A stretch of DNA of 64,000 nucleotides from assembly GCF_943733665.1 (NCBI RefSeq), contig NZ_OX030782.1, positions 2,506,501-2,570,500 on the forward strand, written 5' to 3'. The DNA comes from Aquimarina sp. Aq107 (GTDB lineage Bacteria; Bacteroidota; Bacteroidia; Flavobacteriales; Flavobacteriaceae). The notes below the pieces were generated by a model. The model had not been told where the DNA came from and searched no databases. It was given only the letters and a program-made list of their open reading frames with translations. This document shows positions 8,668 to 18,246 of the stretch, one piece after another (positions within the stretch are counted from its first letter, which is position 1; each line of letters opens with the position of its first letter). The position numbers were made by a program, and so were the translations under genes.

Positions 8668-9252
8668 TTAAATACTAACTTTCTTTATAAATGTTCTGTC
8701 CTTTAATGCGAAGTAAAACTGATATTCTCCTTTAGGCATTTTAGAAAAATCATATGTTCTTTTTAATACTTCTTCTTCATTTCCTTTTACTTCTTCCAAT
8801 ACTCTAAAATCGTTATCATAGATGGTAAGATTAACAGGAGACTTTTCTGTATTATTAAACATTACTTTAATAAATTTATTTTCTGCACGAACCAATGGTT
8901 TAAATACTGTTACTGCTGACGTATTAATCAATGAAACTCCTTTTTGGTTTTTTAATAAAGGGGTTACTTTTATTTCATATTCAGCTTCTGTTTCAACAAA
9001 ATATACTCCATCTGGCACATTTCCTAGGTTAAAATACTTCTGGTAACTTGGTGTTGCTTCTAATGTAACATTGAATAGTACTTCACCGTAGTAATCCTTA
9101 AGGAATAATTTTTCTCCTTTTATAACTTCTGTCAATGATACATTAACCATCGACGAATTAGTGATCTCAACTGAAACTCTTCCTGCTGCGTTAGCAACGC
9201 TGCTTGTAATGATTACTAGTGCAATCAAACATAGGTTAATAACTCTCTTCAT
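8668..9252 (-). CDS. Secreted beta-sandwich-like protein of unknown function
   Basis: 194 residues with a clear signal peptide ending in SVANA. The rest is beta-rich, with two regions that look like short Ig-like modules. The C-terminus (YDFSKMPKGEYQFYFALKDRTFIKKVSI region) resembles in layout, but not in key residues, the tail of a type IX sorting domain, as it lacks the PNP motif. No enzyme motif is visible. A -7 box at 9290 and an inverted repeat at 9305 lie in front, shared with the divergent AraC regulator, so regulation by that protein is plausible. Confidence 0.78.
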   Translation of the reverse strand: MKRVINLCLIALVIITSSVANAAGRVSVEITNSSMVNVSLTEVIKGEKLFLKDYYGEVLFNVTLEATPSYQKYFNLGNVPDGVYFVETEAEYEIKVTPLLKNQKGVSLINTSAVTVFKPLVRAENKFIKVMFNNTEKSPVNLTIYDNDFRVLEEVKGNEEEVLKRTYDFSKMPKGEYQFYFALKDRTFIKKVSI

Positions 9253-9289
9253 AACTTAAGGTTTTTGTTGTTGTTAATATTTTACACTG

Positions 9290-9297
9290 CAAATATA
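9290..9297 (-). promoter_or_regulatory. -7 box (TATATTTG) for the 8668-9252 gene
   Basis: On the minus strand TATATTTG matches TAnnTTTG exactly and is 37 bp before the ATG at 9252. The upstream -33 element is not obvious; the region it would occupy overlaps the 9305-9346 inverted repeat. Confidence 0.55.
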
Positions 9298-9304
9298 TGG
9301 TAGA

Positions 9305-9346
9305 GAACATATGTATAAATACATCTATTTTTGCATATATATGTTC
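9305..9346. promoter_or_regulatory. Inverted repeat (candidate operator) between a secreted-protein gene and araC-type gene
   Basis: GAACATAT at 9305-9312 and ATATGTTC at 9339-9346 are perfect inverted copies; three of the next four inner positions also pair. The first arm falls near the -33 zone of the minus-strand promoter at 9290. The site is in the 227-bp divergent region of the AraC-family regulator, so it is a candidate regulator site. AT-richness makes chance pairing possible. Confidence 0.35.
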
Positions 9347-9479
9347 AATATTAACCTATAAAACTACCTAAAACCTTCTTAAAGCTAATTTAACATATGA
9401 TTTCGCATTATTAACATTTAATTAATACTTTAAATATCTTATATTTACAGAAATATCATAAAGAGAAAATTTCCTCAAA

Positions 9480-10355
9480 ATGAAAAAAAGCATTAAACCT
9501 TCTTTAGAAAAAATTGTTCCTGAGTTCGGTAGCTCATTTTTTTATGAAAACTTCTCTCAAGAAAAAATGAATAAAGCCCCTATTTGGCATTACCATCCTG
9601 AAATTGAAATTGTATATGTTAATGGAGGTACCGGAAAACGTCAAATAGGTAGTCATATGTCATACTACAGAAATGGAGCTTTAATGCTCATTGGTTCTAA
9701 TCTACCTCATTGCGGTTTTACGGACAGTTTAACCTTAAATAAGAGTGAAACTATTATACAGATGTTACCAGATTTCTTAGGAAACTCTTTTTTTAATATC
9801 CCCGAAATGGCTGGAGTAAATCAATTACTAGAACAAGCAAAAAAGGGTATTGTATTTCATGGAGATACTAAACGCAGAATTGGTGCTCGTATTGAAGCCT
9901 TAGGCATGTTAGACCCATTTGATAGGTTATTAGGTATACTAAAGGTATTTAAAGAAATGCAGCAAACTAAGGACTACTCTATTCTTAATGCAGAAGGGTT
10001 TGTAATTGAAACATCATTACAAGATAATAATCGGATTAATCTGATTTTCAATTTTGTACAAGAAGAATTTACTAGACCAATTCCATTAGAGGAAATTGCC
10101 GATAAAGTAAGTATGAGTGTGCCAGGATTTTGTAGATATTTTAAAAAAAATACAGGTAAAACTTTTATTCAATTTGTAAATGAATATAGATTAGTTCACG
10201 CTGCAAAGTTATTACATGAAAAACAAACTAGTATTACAGATATCTGTTATGAAAGTGGATTTAGTAATTTTTCCCATTTCAATAAGCTTTTCAAACAATT
10301 CTCAGGAAAAACACCAAGTACTTATAGAAATGAATTAAAATATGTAGTCTCTTAA
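9480..10355 (+). CDS. AraC-family transcriptional regulator with cupin sensor domain
   Basis: 291 residues. The N-terminal cupin part (about 30-90) shows WHYHPEIEIVYV and GSNLPHCG, typical of small-ligand or sugar sensing. The C-terminal pair of helix-turn-helices (about 190-288) contains IADKVSMSVPGFCRYFKK and ITDICYESGFSNFSHFNKLFK, ending in the family motif GKTPSTYR. It reads divergently from the secreted protein gene at 8668 and ends with a 4-bp tail-to-tail overlap with the Sua5 gene. The ligand is unknown. Confidence 0.93.
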   Translation: MKKSIKPSLEKIVPEFGSSFFYENFSQEKMNKAPIWHYHPEIEIVYVNGGTGKRQIGSHMSYYRNGALMLIGSNLPHCGFTDSLTLNKSETIIQMLPDFLGNSFFNIPEMAGVNQLLEQAKKGIVFHGDTKRRIGARIEALGMLDPFDRLLGILKVFKEMQQTKDYSILNAEGFVIETSLQDNNRINLIFNFVQEEFTRPIPLEEIADKVSMSVPGFCRYFKKNTGKTFIQFVNEYRLVHAAKLLHEKQTSITDICYESGFSNFSHFNKLFKQFSGKTPSTYRNELKYVVS

Positions 10356-10972
10356 ATAATATCAATTGCTCCTTTTCCCTCTCGAACAAGAACAGGTTCT
10401 CCACTAGTAAGATCTATAACCGTAGATGCCATATTACCACCATATCCCCCATCTATAACAACATCTACTAGATTATCCCATTTTTCTAAAATCAATTCTG
10501 GATCGGTTGTATATTCTATAACTTCATCCTCATCATAAATAGATGTAGAAACTATAGGGTTTCCTAAATTTTCTACTATAGTTTTACAAATATTATTATC
10601 AGGGACTCTAATTCCTACCGTTCTTTTTTTCTTAAAAACAGTAGGTAAATTATTACTTCCCGGAAGAATAAATGTGTAGGGCCCAGGAAGTGTTCTTTTT
10701 AATAACTTAAATGTTCTATTATCTATTTGTTTTACATAATCCGACAAATTACTAAGATCACTACAGATAAATGAAAAGTTTGCTTTAGCAAGTTTAACTC
10801 CTTTAATTTGTGCTATACGTTCTAAAGCTCTATTATTAGTAATATCGCAACCTAATCCATAAACGGTATCGGTAGGATAAATTACCAGTCCTCCGTTTCT
10901 TAAGGAATCTACCACCTTTTCTACTTCACGAGGATGAGGATTCTCATTATATAATTTTATTAGTTCTGCCAT
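10352..10972 (-). CDS. L-threonylcarbamoyladenylate synthase (Sua5/YciO/YrdC family)
   Basis: 206 residues of the YrdC fold. Recognisable elements are GLVIYPTDTVYGLGCDITN near residue 30, the nucleotide-contacting KRTVGIRVPDN, and NPIVSTS. The family makes threonylcarbamoyl-AMP from threonine, bicarbonate and ATP for t6A formation on ANN-decoding tRNAs. It lacks the C-terminal Sua5 domain, so it is the short TsaC/YciO-like form. The exact split between TsaC and YciO cannot be made by eye. It is convergent with the AraC gene, overlapping by 4 bp. Confidence 0.9.
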   Translation of the reverse strand: MAELIKLYNENPHPREVEKVVDSLRNGGLVIYPTDTVYGLGCDITNNRALERIAQIKGVKLAKANFSFICSDLSNLSDYVKQIDNRTFKLLKRTLPGPYTFILPGSNNLPTVFKKKRTVGIRVPDNNICKTIVENLGNPIVSTSIYDEDEVIEYTTDPELILEKWDNLVDVVIDGGYGGNMASTVIDLTSGEPVLVREGKGAIDII

Positions 10973-11175
10973 ACTATCAAAAAGTAGATAAAGATACGGT
11001 TTTAAAAGAAATCACTATCTCAAAACACTTGTATTATTAACTGATCTACTCATGCTATGGGCACGAAATCCTAAATTTTAAGTCCAATTTATATAATTAA
11101 AAATATTATATTATTCGTGTATTGTTATTTATTGATATCAAATAAATTACTTTCGCGTATAAAATTAGTATAATA

Positions 11176-12534
11176 GTGACTTTTAGAGATCTAAATTTAA
11201 GTACACAACTCCTCAATGCACTGGATGATTTGGAGTTTAAAACCCCTACTCCTATTCAGGAGCAAGCATTTTCTGTAGTAATGTCCGGAAAAGACGTTGT
11301 GGGAATTGCACAAACTGGAACTGGTAAGACATATGCATATATGTTACCTATTCTAAGAATGCTAAAATATTCGGTACAACAAAATCCGCGAGTTTTAGTA
11401 TTAGTTCCAACAAGAGAATTGGTAGTTCAGGTAGTTGATGAAATTGAAAAACTTTCTACATATATTAATGTTAGAGTTACCGGAGTATATGGAGGAACAA
11501 ATATTAATACTCAAAAACAAGCTGTATCTGAAGGATTAGATATTGTAGTAGCAACACCCGGACGTTTATATGATCTAGCAGTAAGTAGAGCATTACAGCT
11601 AAAATCTATTCAAAAAATAGTGATAGATGAAGTCGATGTAATGCTAGATCTCGGTTTTAGACATCAATTGATGAATATATTCGACATACTACCTCAACAA
11701 CGTCAAAATATCATGTTTTCAGCAACTATGACTGAGGAAGTAGATAAAATGATTTCTGAAATATTCCGGAACCCCGAAAAAATATCGGTTGCCAAAAGTG
11801 GTACTCCTTTGGAAAACATTAAACAGTTTGGATATAAAGTCCCAAATTTCTATACCAAAGTAAATCTGTTAGAACATTTACTTACTGATAAAGAAACATA
11901 TCATAAAACATTAATATTTGTCGGGTATAAAAAGATAGCTGATCGATTGTTCGAAGCATTGGAAAAAAAATACAAAGAAGAAATTTGTATCATACATTCT
12001 AACAAAACACAAAACTATCGACTAAGAAGTATTGAGCAATTTAGAAAGGGCGAAAATAGAATTCTTATTGCTACGGATGTAATGGCCCGAGGATTAGATA
12101 TAGAGAATGTAAGTCAAGTAATTAACTTAGATACTCCTGAATATCCTGAAAATTACATGCATCGAATAGGTAGAACTGGTCGAGCAGAAAAAGAAGGTGT
12201 TTCCTTTGTTCTTACTACAGAAAAAGAAGAAGAATACCTAGATGCTATTGAAGGATTAATGGAAATGCAAATAGCACAACTATCGCTTCCAGATTCAGTA
12301 GAAATATCGGATCAATTGACACCTGAAGAGCAACCTAAGGTTAAAGAAATATACAATCCTCATAAGCGTCCTAATGATGATGAAGCTGGTGTTGCGTTTC
12401 ATGAAAAGAAAGATAAAAACAAAAAGGTTAATTTAGGAGGAAAGTATAAAAGAGAAATCAAAAAGAAATACAAAAAACCAAAAACGAAAGGGGATAAAAC
12501 TTTCAACCTGAAACATAAAAAAAAGAAGAAATAG
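11176..12534 (+). CDS. DEAD-box ATP-dependent RNA helicase
   Basis: 452 residues with all helicase motifs: Q-motif TPTPIQ (24-29), Walker A AQTGTGKT (45-52), PTREL (78-82), TPGR (127-130), motif II as DEVD (151-154), SAT (182-184), then the second RecA domain with RGLD and HRIGRTGR. A Lys-rich tail of about 60 residues probably binds RNA. It should remodel RNA during ribosome assembly or cold adaptation. The start is GTG at 11176, directly before the family N-terminus TFRDLNLS. The DEVD spelling is a tolerated variant. Confidence 0.94.
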   Translation: MTFRDLNLSTQLLNALDDLEFKTPTPIQEQAFSVVMSGKDVVGIAQTGTGKTYAYMLPILRMLKYSVQQNPRVLVLVPTRELVVQVVDEIEKLSTYINVRVTGVYGGTNINTQKQAVSEGLDIVVATPGRLYDLAVSRALQLKSIQKIVIDEVDVMLDLGFRHQLMNIFDILPQQRQNIMFSATMTEEVDKMISEIFRNPEKISVAKSGTPLENIKQFGYKVPNFYTKVNLLEHLLTDKETYHKTLIFVGYKKIADRLFEALEKKYKEEICIIHSNKTQNYRLRSIEQFRKGENRILIATDVMARGLDIENVSQVINLDTPEYPENYMHRIGRTGRAEKEGVSFVLTTEKEEEYLDAIEGLMEMQIAQLSLPDSVEISDQLTPEEQPKVKEIYNPHKRPNDDEAGVAFHEKKDKNKKVNLGGKYKREIKKKYKKPKTKGDKTFNLKHKKKKK

Positions 12535-12564
12535 TTTTATTGACAAGATAATTATATAATACGA

Positions 12565-13170
12565 ATGATTGAGAACATAAAAAAACCTGCCTTTCTTAAA
12601 GGAAGTATCCAAGAATATATATACCTGTCTTATCTATACTTATTAATCGTAGGAACATTAAGTTATTCTATTTATTATGCTTTTTTAGGAATAAATATTA
12701 TTAAATATTCTACACTATTAGATATTTTATTAAGTCCTATAGTAATATTAACTGATAATATTAAAATTCCGCTATTTATGGGTGGTTATATTTTGATTAT
12801 AATCATAGTAATATGGTGGTCGCAAAAACGAATTAAAAAAAATCTAAAAAAGGAAGTAACTCAAGAAAGACAGTCAAAATTAAAGAAAAAGTATGCCTCT
12901 TTACAATATATCAAATTTTTAATTCCCATTATAGGTACTTTAGGGTTTTATATAGGATATGCACTTGGAGGAGGTTATAAAACGAATAATAAAATAAAAA
13001 CTGGTGATTTTAAAGTCAATAAATTAATTGAATTTACCGATGGAAACATGCAAAAAGTAAAGTTGATCGAATTAAATAGCCTATATGTTTTTTATGTATC
13101 AGAAAACGAAAAAAAAGTATCCATTTCGCCTATTTCCGGAAACATCAAAACAATCCATAATTTAGAATAA
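12565..13170 (+). CDS. Membrane protein of unknown function
   Basis: 201 residues with three hydrophobic segments (about 24-45, 70-88 and 115-133). A Lys/Arg-rich cytoplasmic loop lies between the second and third segments, and a C-terminal soluble part of about 60 residues ends the protein. No family is recognised. It begins 30 bp after the helicase and stops 8 bp before the next gene, so it heads or belongs to a tight run of four genes ending with the ABC exporter. Confidence 0.75.
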   Translation: MIENIKKPAFLKGSIQEYIYLSYLYLLIVGTLSYSIYYAFLGINIIKYSTLLDILLSPIVILTDNIKIPLFMGGYILIIIIVIWWSQKRIKKNLKKEVTQERQSKLKKKYASLQYIKFLIPIIGTLGFYIGYALGGGYKTNNKIKTGDFKVNKLIEFTDGNMQKVKLIELNSLYVFYVSENEKKVSISPISGNIKTIHNLE

Positions 13171-13178
13171 TCAGTGTA

Positions 13179-13718
13179 ATGGCTTCGGTATTTGGACATG
13201 CATTAACAGCCTATGCTTTAGGAAAAAGTTTCAATAAAGAACTCGGAACATTTAAACTTTGGGGATTAGGTATGATTTGCGCCATACTTCCAGATGCCGA
13301 TGTAGTTGGTTTTAAGTTCGGAATAGCCTATGGAGACTTTTGGGGACATCGAGGGTTTTCACATTCTTTTGCGTTTGCATTAGCATTAGGAATTTTAATA
13401 ACTATGCTATTTTATAGTAAAAAAGTAAACTCCAAAACCGGAATATTTCTTATACTTTATTTTACCATTTGTACTGCTTCACATGGTGTTTTGGATGCGA
13501 TGACATCTGGTGGTTTAGGTATAGCTTTCTTTTCTCCATTTGATAATACAAGATATTTTTTTCCATGGAGACCAATCCAAGTGTCACCAATTGGAGCTGG
13601 TAAATTCTTTAGTATCTGGGGCATTAAAGTATTGTTAAGTGAATTAGTATGGATCGGAATTCCGTCAGGTATTTATATATTAGCTATGCATTTTTTAAAA
13701 AGAAAAAAGTCCTCTTAA
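13179..13718 (+). CDS. Membrane-bound metal-dependent hydrolase (YdjM/DUF457 family)
   Basis: 179 residues with the family start MASVFGHALTAYALG. The metal-binding motifs are LPDADVVGF and GHRGFSHSFAFA, followed by two or three transmembrane helices and SHGVLDAMTSGG. Members are inner-membrane proteins implicated in phospholipid or lipid metabolism, but the substrate is not established. It is 4 bp upstream of the metallo-beta-lactamase gene and probably shares its transcript. Confidence 0.88.
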   Translation: MASVFGHALTAYALGKSFNKELGTFKLWGLGMICAILPDADVVGFKFGIAYGDFWGHRGFSHSFAFALALGILITMLFYSKKVNSKTGIFLILYFTICTASHGVLDAMTSGGLGIAFFSPFDNTRYFFPWRPIQVSPIGAGKFFSIWGIKVLLSELVWIGIPSGIYILAMHFLKRKKSS

Positions 13719-13722
13719 ATAC

Positions 13723-14472
13723 ATGATTAAACATTATATAAAATCGATCACTTATATATTACTTGTGTTTTTTATGTCTTGTAAGCCTCAGGAAGAAGGT
13801 AACCTCATAAGGGTTTCGGATAACTTAAAGCTTGCTAAAATAAATGAACACAGCTATGTTCATATTTCTAAGATTTTTCTAGATAATGGCAAACAATATG
13901 ATAGTAATGGTTTTATTTTCATAGATGATGATGAAGCTTATGTTTTTGACACTCCAGCTAATGATATTGCTACAGAGCAACTAATTAACTGGCTTCAAAA
14001 AGAAAAAAAAACGAAAATAACAGGAGTTATCTTTAATCACTTTCATAGAGATTGTAATGAAGGGATGGATGTTTTCAAGAAATACGATATCCCATCTATT
14101 GCATCAAAAAAGACAGCTAGTTTAATGCTAGAAAAGAAATATAATCAACCGGATGAAGTCTTCGAAAATGAATTGATTTTAAACGTTGGAAACAAAAAAA
14201 TTGTGAATACTTTTTTCGGAGAAGCCCACAGCAAAGATAATATCGTTTCTTTTTTTCCGGAGGATAAAATTCTTTTTGGAGGATGTATGATAAAAAGTCT
14301 GAAAGCTTCAAAAGGAAATTTGGCAGATGCCAATGTTTCAGAATGGTCAAACACTGTTCGTAACGTAAAAAAAGCGTATCCTAATATTGAAGTTGTAATT
14401 CCTGGACATGGTTCTTATGGAGACCAAAGCCTTTTAGACTATACTATTTCCCTTTTTAATGCCGAAAACTAA
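13723..14472 (+). CDS. Subclass B1 metallo-beta-lactamase, predicted lipoprotein
   Basis: 249 residues, the usual B1 length. All six zinc ligands are visible: H106, H108 and D110 in NHFHRD, H169 in GEAHSKDN, C188 in LFGGCMIKS and H229 in IPGHGS. The lysine three residues after C188, which in B1 enzymes contacts the beta-lactam carboxylate, is K191. The signal peptide ends in a lipobox (FFMSC, C20), so the enzyme should be anchored to a membrane as NDM-1 is. It should hydrolyse penicillins and carbapenems, though the spectrum cannot be read from sequence. It lies 3 bp before the ABC exporter gene. Base composition is like the neighbours, so it looks resident rather than recently acquired. Confidence 0.93.
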   Translation: MIKHYIKSITYILLVFFMSCKPQEEGNLIRVSDNLKLAKINEHSYVHISKIFLDNGKQYDSNGFIFIDDDEAYVFDTPANDIATEQLINWLQKEKKTKITGVIFNHFHRDCNEGMDVFKKYDIPSIASKKTASLMLEKKYNQPDEVFENELILNVGNKKIVNTFFGEAHSKDNIVSFFPEDKILFGGCMIKSLKASKGNLADANVSEWSNTVRNVKKAYPNIEVVIPGHGSYGDQSLLDYTISLFNAEN

Positions 14473-14475
14473 CTT

Positions 14476-16251
14476 ATGAGAGAATTCCAAAGCAATAACA
14501 CTTCCAAGGATAAAAAGAAACCAAAAGTTACAATTTTACAAGCATTTAAAACTATTATTTGGCCCAGACGTGGTTTAGTTTTTATAGGTTTAATATTAAT
14601 TTTTTTTAATCGAGTTGCTGGTTTAATATTACCCTGGAAAAGTAAAACTTTATTAGATGACGTCGTTCCAAGTAAAGATATGGGACAATTGTATGAATTA
14701 CTTATCATTGTTGGTTCTGCAATATTAATCCAAGCAACTACATCATTTTTACTAACTAGAGTTTTAAGTGTACAGGCTCAATATCTGATTTCTGAGCTTA
14801 GAGCTCAGGTTCAGAAAAAAGTACTCTCCCTACCAATCAGCTTCTTTGACAATACTAAATCCGGTGCTTTAGTATCTCGAATAATGAGTGATGTAGAAGG
14901 GGTTCGTAATTTGATCGGAACTGGTTTGGTTCAACTAGTTGGTGGCATATTTACAGCAATTGTATCTGTAGTCTTACTTGTTGACATCAATGGATGGATG
15001 ACTCTTTTTGTTCTTATTCCTATAACTTTATTTGGTATTGTAGCTCTAAAAGCCTTTAAATATATCCGCCCTATTTTCAGGAAAAGAGGGGTTATTAATG
15101 CTGAAGTGAAAGGACGATTAACAGAAACACTTGCTGGAGTAAGAGTTATTAAAGGTTTTGGTGCAGAAGAACAAGAAAGCAAAGTTTTTGAAGAAGGTGT
15201 AGATCGTTTATTTCAAAATGTAAAAAAGAGTTTAACTGCTACTGCACTTATGACCAGTTCATCTACTTTTTTATTAGCAGGTATTGCTTCTACAGGAATC
15301 ATGGGAATTGGTGGTTATTATATGATGGAAGGAACTATGACCGCTGGTCAATTTCTATCTTTCACTATGTATTTGGCTTTTATGATTGCTCCTATTGTTC
15401 AAATGAGTAATATAGGATCACAACTTACAGAAGCGTTAGCAGGTTTAGATAGAACGGAAGAGTTAATGAATATGGATCCTGAAGAAGATGAAAAAAATCG
15501 AACGATCAAACTCGAAAATATGAAAGGAGATATTATTTTCGATAATGTATCCTTTTCATATGAAGAAGGAAAAGAGGTACTACATAACATTAGTTTTAAA
15601 GCATCTTCTGGTTCTGTTACCGCTTTAGTAGGAAGCTCTGGTTCTGGTAAATCTACAATTGCAGGTTTATCTGCTACTTTCCTGAATCCAGAATCTGGTC
15701 TTATCACAATAGATAGTCACGATATTTCTAAAGTTAACCTTAGTAGCTATCGTCGTAATCTAGGAGTAGTATTACAAGACGAATTCTTATTTGAAGGTAG
15801 TATTAGAGATAATATTCTTTTTCCGAGACCTAATGCTACAGAAGAGGAATTACAGCAAGCGGTAAAAGCTGCTTATGTAAATGAGTTTACTGATCGATTT
15901 GATGACGGACTGGATACGTTGATAGGCGAACGAGGAGTTAAATTATCTGGTGGTCAAAGACAACGTATAGCCATAGCACGTGCTATTCTTGCAGATCCAA
16001 AAATCATTATTTTAGATGAGGCTACATCCAATTTAGATACTGAAAGTGAAGCATTGATTCAAAAAAGTTTAAACGAATTAATGAAGGGTCGAACGACATT
16101 TGTCATAGCTCATAGATTAAGTACTATCAAAAAAGCGGATCAAATTTTGGTTATTGAATCAGGAAGTATTGCAGAAAGAGGAACTCACGAAGAACTTATC
16201 CAAGCAGAAGGAAGATATTTTGATTTATACACCTATCAAGCTAGAATCTAA
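14476..16251 (+). CDS. ABC exporter, fused permease and ATPase (MsbA/LmrA-like)
   Basis: 591 residues: six transmembrane helices (about 25-325) and one nucleotide-binding domain (about 350-591). The ATPase shows Walker A LVGSSGSGKST, signature LSGGQRQR, Walker B IIILDEATSNLD and the H-loop AHRLST. Such half-transporters dimerise and export lipids, peptides or drugs. MsbA for lipid A is one possibility. It is separated from the beta-lactamase by 3 bp, so the two are very likely one transcript and may serve a common envelope-defence role. Confidence 0.93.
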   Translation: MREFQSNNTSKDKKKPKVTILQAFKTIIWPRRGLVFIGLILIFFNRVAGLILPWKSKTLLDDVVPSKDMGQLYELLIIVGSAILIQATTSFLLTRVLSVQAQYLISELRAQVQKKVLSLPISFFDNTKSGALVSRIMSDVEGVRNLIGTGLVQLVGGIFTAIVSVVLLVDINGWMTLFVLIPITLFGIVALKAFKYIRPIFRKRGVINAEVKGRLTETLAGVRVIKGFGAEEQESKVFEEGVDRLFQNVKKSLTATALMTSSSTFLLAGIASTGIMGIGGYYMMEGTMTAGQFLSFTMYLAFMIAPIVQMSNIGSQLTEALAGLDRTEELMNMDPEEDEKNRTIKLENMKGDIIFDNVSFSYEEGKEVLHNISFKASSGSVTALVGSSGSGKSTIAGLSATFLNPESGLITIDSHDISKVNLSSYRRNLGVVLQDEFLFEGSIRDNILFPRPNATEEELQQAVKAAYVNEFTDRFDDGLDTLIGERGVKLSGGQRQRIAIARAILADPKIIILDEATSNLDTESEALIQKSLNELMKGRTTFVIAHRLSTIKKADQILVIESGSIAERGTHEELIQAEGRYFDLYTYQARI

Positions 16252-16468
16252 AGCATTACACATAAAACGCTAAATATCATTACCTGTATAGACTTACATT
16301 ATTAGGAACAAACAGAACATTAGATATACTTGCCTCCTATGTATTAGAAAATGTTTAAATACACCTAATAATAATCTAACATATAATACAGAAGAACATA
16401 AATACTAAAATTTATCAAAACTTGTCGTGATTAACTAATTCATGCGACTGATTTAGAAAGTTGGTCCG

Positions 16469-17842
16469 ATGAAAAATATATTTATAATATTACTTATTTT
16501 ATTTAGTCATAACATTCTAATACCTCAACAAAGCACATTAAAGAAAGTTCCCAAAGAGGATCATCAATATTTTTTAGACTTCTTTACATCAACAAACCCC
16601 AAAGTACACAAGCTTGCTATAAAACATATTGAAACTAACTGGTCAGAAAGTTTTGAGATTCTAGCTATAGAATCTCTTTATTTCCTTAACCATCAACCAA
16701 CTACTTTGAAAATATTTAATATTCTAAGTAAAAAAACCAGAAAAAATTATGGATATGATTTTAATAAATGGTATCAATATATCTGGAATAAAAAACCTAC
16801 ATATACCAAAGAATACTATTCCTTTAAAGCAGCATTGCACAAATCATTAGATAGTCGATTTGATACTTATTTTTTAAATCGTGAAAATTTATCTACTATT
16901 AGATTAGATGAGGTTCGATGGGGAGGTGTTATACAAGACGGAATTCCGCCACTTAGAAACCCTAAAATGATTAGTGCAAATAATGCAAGATATCTTAACG
17001 ACAATGATATTGTTTTCGGTATTTCTGTTAATGGAGATGTCCGAGCATATCCTAAACGAATTCTAGCTTGGCATGAAATGTTTACGGACACAGTTGGAGA
17101 CACTCCTGTTGCTGGGGTATATTGTACACTTTGCGGAACTGTTATTCTATACAAAACCGAAAAAGATGGTATCCAATATCAAATGGGAACCAGTGGCTTT
17201 CTCTATAGATCAAACAAACTAATGTATGATCAAAAAACACAATCACTATGGAATACTCTTTGGGGAAAGCCTGTTATAGGACCATTAGTAGAAAAAGGGG
17301 TTGAACTAGAATACTTAAGCTTAGTTACTACAACCTGGGGAGCTTGGAAAAAGCGACATCCTAATACTACCGTTTTATCTTTACAAACTGGTCATAAAAG
17401 AAATTATGGAGAAGGTGTTGCTTATAAAAACTATTTTTCAACAGATCAACTAATGTTTTCCGTTCCCAAAAAAGATAAACGATTAAAAAACAAACAAGAA
17501 ATACTAGCGATAAGATTACCTTCCAAAACTGATGAAAACATTGCAATTTCTTCTAAATTTCTTAAGAAAAACAACATATATCAAAATCAAATTAATAATA
17601 AAAACATTACTGTATTTACTGATAAAAGCGGATCACATAGAGTATACTTCACAGCAAAAATTAAATTTATCTCCTACAATAAGCAATCTACCGCTACTGA
17701 TCAAAAGGGAAATACCTGGACCTTATATGAAGATCGATTAGAAAATAATAAAACTAAAGAAATAGCATATCGTTTACCTACACATAATGCGTTTTGGTTT
17801 GGATATAAAGCTGCTTTTCCGGATACACAATTAATTAAGTAA
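16469..17842 (+). CDS. Secreted DUF3179 domain protein
   Basis: 457 residues. A signal peptide (about 1-20) precedes an alpha-helical region and then the DUF3179 domain (about 150-450). Conserved points include DGIPPLRNPKMI, the FGISVNGDVRAYP segment, the CxxC motif in GVYCTLCGTVI and WNTLWGKPVIGPL. The function of the family is unknown; the CxxC suggests redox or metal binding but that is inference. It is preceded by 217 bp in which I see no gene or clear promoter. Confidence 0.88.
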   Translation: MKNIFIILLILFSHNILIPQQSTLKKVPKEDHQYFLDFFTSTNPKVHKLAIKHIETNWSESFEILAIESLYFLNHQPTTLKIFNILSKKTRKNYGYDFNKWYQYIWNKKPTYTKEYYSFKAALHKSLDSRFDTYFLNRENLSTIRLDEVRWGGVIQDGIPPLRNPKMISANNARYLNDNDIVFGISVNGDVRAYPKRILAWHEMFTDTVGDTPVAGVYCTLCGTVILYKTEKDGIQYQMGTSGFLYRSNKLMYDQKTQSLWNTLWGKPVIGPLVEKGVELEYLSLVTTTWGAWKKRHPNTTVLSLQTGHKRNYGEGVAYKNYFSTDQLMFSVPKKDKRLKNKQEILAIRLPSKTDENIAISSKFLKKNNIYQNQINNKNITVFTDKSGSHRVYFTAKIKFISYNKQSTATDQKGNTWTLYEDRLENNKTKEIAYRLPTHNAFWFGYKAAFPDTQLIK

Positions 17843-18005
17843 CAAAAGGTTTCCTTTTCAGAATGTTATTTATGATTAAAAAGAGCTTTAAGTAATTCGA
17901 TAACACTTCTAAAACAGCACTAAAAGAAAATTATGTAAGCATTCTTAATTTAAAGTCAATCTTAACTTAGTAATTAATAATTTTAATATCAAAATAATTA
18001 AGATT

Positions 18006-18242
18006 ATGGAGAATAACATACGAGGTGGTGACGCACCAATTCCTTGTCAATTAGAAGCTAATAAAAATTACGCTTGGTGTACTTGTGGTCATAGTGAAAA
18101 TCAACCTTTTTGTAACGGAGCACATAAAACAACTGGAGGCACTCCTCCAACTATTTTTACTGTAGAAGAAGCAAAGGAAGCATATTTATGTACCTGTAAA
18201 TTAACTAGTAACCCTCCATATTGCGATGGATCACATAAATAA
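18006..18242 (+). CDS. Double CDGSH iron-sulfur domain protein
   Basis: 78 residues with two CDGSH-type motifs, CTC-x10-CNGAHK (25-42) and CTC-x9-CDGSHK. Each binds a 2Fe-2S cluster through three Cys and one His. It is the size of small bacterial double-CDGSH proteins, which are proposed to act in electron transfer or redox sensing. It is transcribed alone and ends at a strong bidirectional terminator. Confidence 0.93.
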   Translation: MENNIRGGDAPIPCQLEANKNYAWCTCGHSENQPFCNGAHKTTGGTPPTIFTVEEAKEAYLCTCKLTSNPPYCDGSHK

Positions 18243-18246
18243 TAGA

